Assembly: GCA_009176605.1 (NCBI GenBank)
Contig: SEYY01018954.1
Location: 70,001 to 90,000, forward strand
Source: Armadillidium nasatum
Lineage: Eukaryota > Arthropoda > Malacostraca > Isopoda > Armadillidiidae
Length of the DNA: 20,000 nucleotides
Reading direction: 5' to 3'
Numbering within the stretch: position 1 is the stretch's first letter; the number at the start of each line of letters is the position of its first letter. A model generated the notes under the pieces. The model saw only the letters and a program-made list of their open reading frames with translations, was not told the DNA's origin and searched no databases. Made by a program: the position numbers and the translations under genes. Of the stretch, positions 14,384 to 20,000 are shown piece after piece.

Positions 14384-14467
14384 TTTAAAATGATGATAAA
14401 AAAATGGGTTCGCAAAATATATATTTTGAATATTTATATGAAATTAAACCTGCCTGTCTGATTTTGT
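14384..14467 (+). ncRNA. Box C/D snoRNA-like element 3 (A1)
   Basis: C box ATGATGA (14390-14396), GGGTTCGCAAAAT, D'-like TTTTGA, C'-like ATATGAAATT, antisense element AAACCTGCCTGT, and D box CTGA (14458-14461). TTAAA upstream and TTTTG downstream can form a short terminal stem. D is 68 nt before the exon at 14530. It is about 84 nt long, a normal C/D snoRNA size. Confidence 0.75.
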
Positions 14468-15094
14468 CTAGTATTTTAAATACTAAAACTGTTTAAAAAA
14501 TGAATTTCTAATAAATTTTAACATTTCAGTAATATTTTGTGGCTTAAGCAGTTCTTATTTTGGAAGCAATTGAAGATTAATTTTCGGTAAGTTTTCAAAA
14601 TATCCAAATATAAATTTTATTTTATTTTTAGCTTTATAAGGTTTAGGGGGTGACGCTGGAATAAAGGTCTTTAAAAAGATACAAGAAAAACTTTTAATAG
14701 TATTTAAAGTTTTTTTTCCCCCTCCCCACTGAAATTTTACTAAATTAAGTCAAATTAATATAATTGATTAAAAATATAGAAAATAATTGGTTAATGTTAT
14801 TAAGGTGTAGAATGTTAAAAGCAGTGATAATAATTATTTCATTTAGAAACGTTTCTTGCATTTTTATTGCAATAAAACTTTCCAATTTAATTTGTCTAAA
14901 ATTGTTTAAATATATATATTTAATTTTTTTTATTGTATATTTGGTTTACTCTTTTGCAAATGTTTATCTCAAGGCAAGCTAAGCTTCTTATGCTCCCGCA
15001 TAAGAAGCAAATAAAGATATTGATAATTTATGAATGATAAAATAACATTTAAGGTTTGCATATTTTGTTAAAATAATAATTAAAATTGTATGAC

Positions 15095-15176
15095 CTTAAA
15101 ATGATGCTAAAATAATGGGTTCGCAAAATGTTTTTTGAATTTTTATTTGAAACAAAACCTGCCTGTCTGATTTCAT
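15095..15176 (+). ncRNA. Box C/D snoRNA-like element 4 (B1)
   Basis: C box ATGATGC (15101-15107; last base C rather than A), GGGTTCGCAAAATG, D'-like TTTTTTGAA, C'-like ATTTGAAAC, AAACCTGCCTGT, and D box CTGA (15167-15170). D is 70 nt before the exon at 15241. Confidence 0.7.
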
Positions 15177-16142
15177 CTTAAAACTAAACACTAAAACAGT
15201 TTTAAATAAGAGTTTATAATTTTTCCTATTTGTATTTCAGGTCAACTTTGACCTTTCACGTGCATATCTTTGAAGAAATTGAATCCTTTTTGGGTAAGTG
15301 TCTTGATGTTTGAATAGTTCATGAAATTTTAAGTAATATTTTATTTAAGGTTAGGTTAGTGTAGGAATAAGGAAGATTTTTATTTATTTTTTTTTTTTTG
15401 GTATCCCCTTCTCTTCAAGTCCAGGTAGCTATTAACCCATTCCCTTTGTTTAAGTAATTTGTTCAAAGAGTATAAAATGTTTTCCTAGTTGTAATAAATA
15501 GGGAAATAAATTTTTTTTTCTGTGTATTTTTATAATTTTTTCCTAGCTGTTAAGTATTCTCATAGTTAAATTAATTGAAACGTTTTCAAAATTGTAAATA
15601 TATTAACTATACCGATTCTCATATACAGGAATAAAGAATACTGAACTGAAAATTATGCTTTATAAACCCCCATACTAAGTGAAAAATGATTGTTATAAAA
15701 TTATGAGTAAAATTGGATATTTTAAAAATTTACACCATAGAGATTTACCATCTTCGTATTGTTAATTAAACGATAACTATGAAATTATTATGGAAAATAA
15801 ACTTTTAAAATAAATCTGGTAGTTATCCCCCCAAAAAAATAAAAAAAAGTTTTTTAATTATTTTTTAATTATATATACCTTTGCACTAAGTCTAATTCCG
15901 GCTCCAGCTATACCTTTTTTAGACCTTTCTTTTTTTTTTTTAAAAGTATGAATAATACAAATTTTATTATTAATTTTTTTTTTTTTTTTTTTGTCAGTGA
16001 TTTACCTTTTATTTGTTTGTTTTATAATAATAAAAAAATGGAAGTAAAGTGAAAACCTTTATGTAAAATATTGATAATGTGATCATTAAGATAATCTTGG
16101 GTGGTTATCAAAGCCTAATAATTATTGTTTGGATTGTAATAC

Positions 16143-16225
16143 TTTAAAATGATGATAAAAAATGGGTTCGCAAAATATATATTTTGAATATTTATATGAA
16201 ATTAAACCTGCCTGTCTGATTTTGT
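16143..16225 (+). ncRNA. Box C/D snoRNA-like element 5 (A2)
   Basis: C box ATGATGA (16149-16155), GGGTTCGCAAAAT, AAACCTGCCTGT, D box CTGA (16216-16219). Nearly identical to element 3, missing two A residues after the C box. D is 70 nt before the exon at 16290. Confidence 0.75.
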
Positions 16226-16542
16226 CTAGTATTTTAAATACTAAAACTGTTTGTAAAAAATGAATTTCTAATAAATTTTAACATTTCAGTTATATTTTAT
16301 GGCTTTAAGCAGTACTTATTTTGGAAGCAGTTGAAGATTAATTTTCGGTAAGTTTTCAAAATATCCAAATATAAATTTAGTTTTAGTTTTAGCTTTATAA
16401 GGTTTAGGGGGTGACGCTGGAATAAAGGTCTTTAAAAAGATATAAGAAAAACTTTTAATAGTATTATTGATAAATTTATGAATGATAAAATAACATTTAA
16501 GGTTTGCATATTTTGTTAAAATAATAATTAAAATTGTATGAC

Positions 16543-16624
16543 CTTAAAATGATGCTAAAATAATGGGTTCGCAAAATGTTTTTTGAATTTTTATTTGAAA
16601 CAAAACCTGCCTGTCTGATTTCAT
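16543..16624 (+). ncRNA. Box C/D snoRNA-like element 6 (B2)
   Basis: C box ATGATGC (16549-16555), GGGTTCGCAAAATG, AAACCTGCCTGT, D box CTGA (16615-16618). Appears identical to element 4 across the snoRNA body. D is 68 nt before the exon at 16687. Confidence 0.7.
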
Positions 16625-17611
16625 CTTAAAACTAAACACTAAAACAGTTTTAAATAAGAGTATAATTTTTCCTATTTGTATTTCAGGTCAACTTTGACCT
16701 TTCACATGCATATCTTTGAAGAAATTGAATCCTTTTTGGGTAAGTGTCTTGATGTTTGAATAGTTCATGAAATTTTAAGTAATATTTTATTTAAGGTTAA
16801 GTTAGTGTAGGAATAAGGAAGATTTTAAATTTTTTTTTTTTTTTTTTGGTATCCCCTTCTCTTCTCTTCTAGTCCAGGTAACTATCAGCCCTTATCCTAT
16901 GTTAAGTAATATGTTCAAAGAGTATAAAATGTTTTCCTAGTTGTAATAAATAGGGAAATAAATTTTTTTTTCTGTGTATTTTTATAATTTTTTCCTAGCT
17001 GTTAAGTATTCTCATAGTTAAATTATTGAAACGTTTTCAAAATTGTAAATATATTAACTATACCGATTCTCATGTGCAGGAATAAAGAATACTGAACTGA
17101 AAATTATGCTTTACAAACCCCCATACTAAGAGAAAAATGATTGTTATAAAATTTTGAGTAAAATTGGATATTTTAAAAATTTACACCATAGAGATTTACC
17201 ATCTTCGTATTGTTAATTAAACGATAACTATGAAACTATTATGGAAAATAAACTTTTAAAATAAATCTGGTAGTTATCCCTCCCCCGCCCCCAAAAAGTT
17301 TTTTAATTATATATAATTATATTTTAATTATGTATGCCTTTGAACTAAGTCTAATTCCGGCAGCAGCTACGCCTTTTTAGACCTTCCTTTAAAAAAAGTA
17401 AAAATATTACATTTTAATTTTTTTTTTTTTTATTTTTTATTAATTTTTTTAATTTTTTTGGTCACAGTGATTTACCTTTTATTTGTTTGTTTTATAATAA
17501 TAAAAAAAGTAGGAGTAAAGTGAAAACCTTTGTTGTAAAATATTGATAATGTGATTAAGATAATCGTGGGTGGTTATCAAAGCCTAATAATTATTGTTTG
17601 GATTGTAATAC

Positions 17612-17707
17612 TTTAAAATGATGATAAAAAAATGGGTTCGCAAAATATATATATTTTGAATATTTATATGAAATTAAACCTGCCTGTCTGATTTTGTCTA
17701 ATATTTT
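17612..17707 (+). ncRNA. Box C/D snoRNA-like element 7 (A3)
   Basis: C box ATGATGA (17618-17624), GGGTTCGCAAAAT, AAACCTGCCTGT, D box CTGA (17698-17701). It differs from element 3 mainly by an extra TA in the AT stretch. D is 56 nt before the exon at 17758, closer than in the other central copies. Confidence 0.75.
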
Positions 17708-18189
17708 AAATACTAAAACTTTAAAAAATGAATTTCTAATAAATTTTAACATTTCAGTTATATTTTGAGGCTTAAGCATTACTTATTTTGGAAGCAATTG
17801 AAGATTAATTTTCGGTAAGTTTTCAAAAAATCCAAATATAAATTTAGTTTTAGTTTTAGCTTTATAAGGTTTTGGGGGTGACGGGGGAATAAAGGTATGT
17901 AAAAAGACAAGGAAAAAAACTTTTAATAGAATTTAAAGTTTTATTTCTTTTCTGAATTTTACTAAATTAAGTCAAATTAATATAATTGATTAAAAATATA
18001 GAAAATAATTGGTTAATGTTATTAAGGTGTAGAATGTTAAAAGCAGTGATAATAATTATTTCATTTAGAAACGTTTCTTGCATTTTTATTGCAATAAAAC
18101 TCCGATTTAGTTTGTCATTAAAATAAATATCCAAAATAAAAATATCCAAATAAAAATTTAATTAGAAGATAATTATTAAAATGTATGAC

Positions 18190-18272
18190 CTTAAAATGAT
18201 GCAAAAAAATGGGTTCGCAAAATGTTTTTTTTGAATTTTTATTTGAAACAAAACCTGCCTGTCTGATTTTAT
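18190..18272 (+). ncRNA. Box C/D snoRNA-like element 8 (B3)
   Basis: C box ATGATGC (18196-18202), GGGTTCGCAAAATG, D'-like TTTTTTTTGAA, AAACCTGCCTGT, D box CTGA (18263-18266). D is 71 nt before the exon at 18338. Confidence 0.7.
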
Positions 18273-19045
18273 CTTAAAACTAAAACACTAAAACAGTTTT
18301 AAATACGAGTTTATAATTTTTCGTATTTGTATTTCAGGTCATCTTTGACCCTCCATGTGCATATCTTTGAAGAAATTGAATCCTTTTTGGGTAAGTGTCT
18401 TGATGTTTGAATAGTTCATGAAATTTTAAGTAATATTTTTATTTAAGGTTAAGTTAGTGTAGGAATAAGGAAGATTTTTAATTTTTTTTTTTTTTTTTTT
18501 TTGGTATCCCCTTCTCTTCTCTTCCAGTCCAGGTAGCTATTAGCCTATTTCCTTTGTTTAAGTAATATGTTCAAACGGGTATAAAATGTTTTCCCAGTTG
18601 TAATAAATAGGGAAATAAATATTTTTTGTGTATTTTTATCATTTTTCCTAGTTTTCATAGTTAAATTATTGAAACGTTTTCAAAATTTCAAATATATTAA
18701 CTATACTGATCCTCATATGGAGGAATAAAGGGTACTAAACTGAAAATTATGCTTTACAAACCCCCATACTAAGTGGAAAAATGATTATTATAAAATATTG
18801 TGTAAAATTGAATGTTTTTAAAAATTTACAGCATAGAGGTTTACCATCTTTGTATTGTTAATTAAACGATGACCGTGAAACTATTATGGAAAATAACTTT
18901 TAAAATAAATCTGGTAGTTTTCCCCAAAAGTAATTATTTAAGTATTCAGTTGTTCAATAAATTAATGTTAATGTAAAATTTGTTTAAATTAACCGTTTAT
19001 AACTTTTTGTTATATAAAAAATTTTAATTATTGAAATTGTAGAAT

Positions 19046-19129
19046 TTTAAAATTATGATATAAAAAGGGGTTCGCTAAAATAGTTTTTGAATATTTATAT
19101 GAAATTAAACCCTGCCTGTCTGATATTGT
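19046..19129 (+). ncRNA. Box C/D snoRNA-like element 9 (A4), altered C box
   Basis: C-box position reads AATTATGATA (19051-19060), a weak match to RUGAUGA. GGGGTTCGCTAAAAT, TTTTTGA, ATATGAAATT, AACCCTGCCTGT and D box CTGA (19120-19123) are kept. D is 69 nt before the exon at 19193. Its function is less certain because of the C box. Confidence 0.55.
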
Positions 19130-19477
19130 TTTTTAGTTTGTGGACTAAAAAATTTAAAGGAAAAACATTTCTAATATATTTCATTATTTCAGATTCTTTT
19201 TTGGGGGAAACGAGCAGTATTATTTTAGAAGCAGTGAAAAAACAACTTTCGGTAAGCTTTCATATTGCCCAAAAGTTACTAGTAAAGTTTGTTTTTTTGA
19301 GAGAAATTTAATCACATCTACTTTTTTTTAAAGTTATATAGTCTTTATTCCTTTGAAATTTTGCCTGATTAAAAATACAGCAAAAAATTGCTTAATGTTA
19401 TTAAAGTGTAGATGCCGAAGCTTTTGCTATAAGCCAAAAAATGGTAATTGAAAATACAAGATAAAATAACATGTAGA

Positions 19478-19549
19478 AGTTAGGATGTTTTTTTAAAATA
19501 TATTTTTGGAATTTTAATTTGAAATTAAACCTGCTTTCTCTGATTTAGT
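19478..19549 (+). ncRNA. Box C/D snoRNA-like element 10 (B4), degenerate
   Basis: The D box CTGA (19540-19543), C'-like TTTGAAATTAAACC and a changed antisense element CTGCTTTCT are present. The C box is reduced to GGATGTTT and the GGGTTCGC block is lost. D is 65 nt before the exon at 19609. Probably a decayed copy. Confidence 0.4.
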
Positions 19550-19972
19550 TTTAAATTATAAAATAATCTGTAAATACTAGTTTTAATTTTTTTGTGTTTG
19601 TATTTCAGGTTATATTAAGTCCCTCAAATACCCATGTCTATCTTTGAGCGTTTAAAGAAGTCTAGTCCATTTTGGTAAGTGTTTTGATGTTGGGTAGTTT
19701 ATGAACTTAATTTACACTTTAATTGAGGGTTAGGTTAAAATAGGATATTGAAGATTATTAAAATTTTTGTCTTTAAAACCTTTTCAGGTTGATTTGTAGA
19801 TTAGCGAAACTTAGTTTATGAAACAGATAAAATGTATTTATTATTATTAATGAGAAACGTTCGGGTCTTTTGGTCTTAAATTAGTAGTGAAACCTTTTAA
19901 ATGTATAAAGGATTTAAAATTTTGGGTCTCTTATTAATTTTAATCAAAATAACCATTTATAATAATTGTAGA

Positions 19973-20000
19973 CAGTGGCGGCTCGTCTATATGGGCTCCA
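19973..20000 (+). mobile_element. Possible DNA-transposon terminus (CAGTGGCGGCTCGTC)
   Basis: The final bases jump from AT-rich to CAGTGGCGGCTCGTCTATA. CAGTG-type starts followed by GCGGC-rich sequence are typical of terminal inverted repeats of hAT-like elements in animals. Only 28 bases are visible, so the family and the other end cannot be judged. Confidence 0.4.

Larger units (their letters stand above)
14132..18930 (+). repeat. Large tandem duplication, three units of about 1.75, 1.46 and 1.6 kb
   Basis: Unit 1 starts at about 14132, unit 2 at 15878 and unit 3 at 17337. All begin CCTTTG-ACTA-GTCTAATTCC, and each carries snoRNA A, exon A, snoRNA B and exon B in order. Intron segments outside exons and snoRNAs are also highly similar (GGTTTAGGGGGTGACGCTGG, GAATAAAGAATACTGAACTG, GATTTACCATCTTCGTATTG), pointing to recent duplication. 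About 200 bp present in units 1 (14705-14905) and 3 (17935-18115) is missing from unit 2 near 16465. More diverged A/B pairs flank the array on both sides (13291-13776 and 19193-19674). Confidence 0.88.
12315..19674 (+). ncRNA. Putative multi-intron snoRNA host gene with ten intronic box C/D snoRNAs
   Basis: Eleven short exons with consensus borders (mostly TTTCAG acceptors, GTAAG donors): 12315-12402, 13291-13333, 13720-13776, 14530-14586, 15241-15293, 16290-16347, 16687-16739, 17758-17814, 18338-18390, 19193-19251 and 19609-19674. After the first exon they alternate between type A (TTTTGGAAGCA-TTGAAGATTAATTTTCG in the central copies, 57-59 nt) and type B (GCATATCTTTGAAGAAATTGAATCC in split form, mostly 53 nt). 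Several exons (13720, 19609) have stops in all three frames and indels shift the frame, so the spliced RNA is unlikely to encode a protein. Every intron after the first exon holds one C/D snoRNA-like element ending about 56-71 nt before the acceptor, the spacing typical of intron-processed animal snoRNAs. This is the UHG/GAS5 architecture. The true 5' and 3' ends are not resolved, and the gene may continue beyond the window. Confidence 0.8.

Noticed and set aside
14390..14461. GGGTTCGC motif as a tRNA T-arm/B box, suggesting tRNA-derived SINEs in the array
   Set aside because: The rest of the B box consensus (AATCC) and any A box at tRNA spacing are missing, while C and D boxes and the fixed distance to the 3' splice site fit snoRNAs.
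14440..14461. Loose sense-strand similarity of ATTAAACCTGCCTGTCTGA to the 5' part of 18S rRNA (ATTAAGCCATGCATGTCTAA)
   Set aside because: A guide must be complementary, not identical, to its target. The match has gaps and mismatches and is probably coincidence.
14764..14982. Short ORFs in the repeat units (also 17591-17779, 17967-18149, 19087-19311)
   Set aside because: Low-complexity, found on different strands, and overlapping introns or snoRNAs; duplicated copies do not preserve the same frame.

Overview
This is a window of AT-rich eukaryotic (animal) nuclear DNA. It has intron-split genes with GT-AG borders, very long (TA)n microsatellites, long poly-T runs, and several decayed transposable-element fragments. 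The reverse-transcriptase fragments and a transposon-type ORF recall repeats seen in arthropods, perhaps crustaceans. That taxonomic guess rests on remembered family resemblance, not on a search.

Layout. (1) 1-1348, minus strand: the first two coding exons of a coiled-coil protein resembling IQCE, running off the left edge. (2) About 2150-9140: a repeat-rich intergenic block. It holds four of the long (TA)n tracts, pieces of at least two LINE lineages, a transposon-derived ORF fragment, a perfect 41-bp inverted repeat around (TA)n, a 22-bp-TIR MITE-like element, a (GA)-ended foldback element and a larger diverged inverted repeat enclosing both. A tRNA-like SINE remnant ends it. (3) 10097-11655, plus strand: a complete four-exon gene for the nascent polypeptide-associated complex alpha subunit (NACA, 214 aa), with (TA)n in its first coding intron. 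(4) 12315-19674, plus strand: an apparent multi-intron noncoding gene directly downstream of NACA. Each of its ten resolved introns carries one box C/D snoRNA-like element about 56-71 nt upstream of the 3' splice site. It is built from five alternating exon pairs (A, B), three of them recent tandem duplicates of about 1.5-1.75 kb. (5) A possible transposon terminus at the right edge.

How the genes relate. NACA is a ribosome-associated chaperone, and the downstream locus has the architecture of a snoRNA host gene of the UHG/GAS5 kind. Host genes and translation-factor genes are often co-regulated, so the adjacency fits, and the two could even share a transcript. The most interesting system is the snoRNA array. 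Ten copies of essentially one C/D snoRNA share a D-box-proximal antisense element (AAACCTGCCTGT) and most share a GGGTTCGC block. I could not assign an rRNA or snRNA target.
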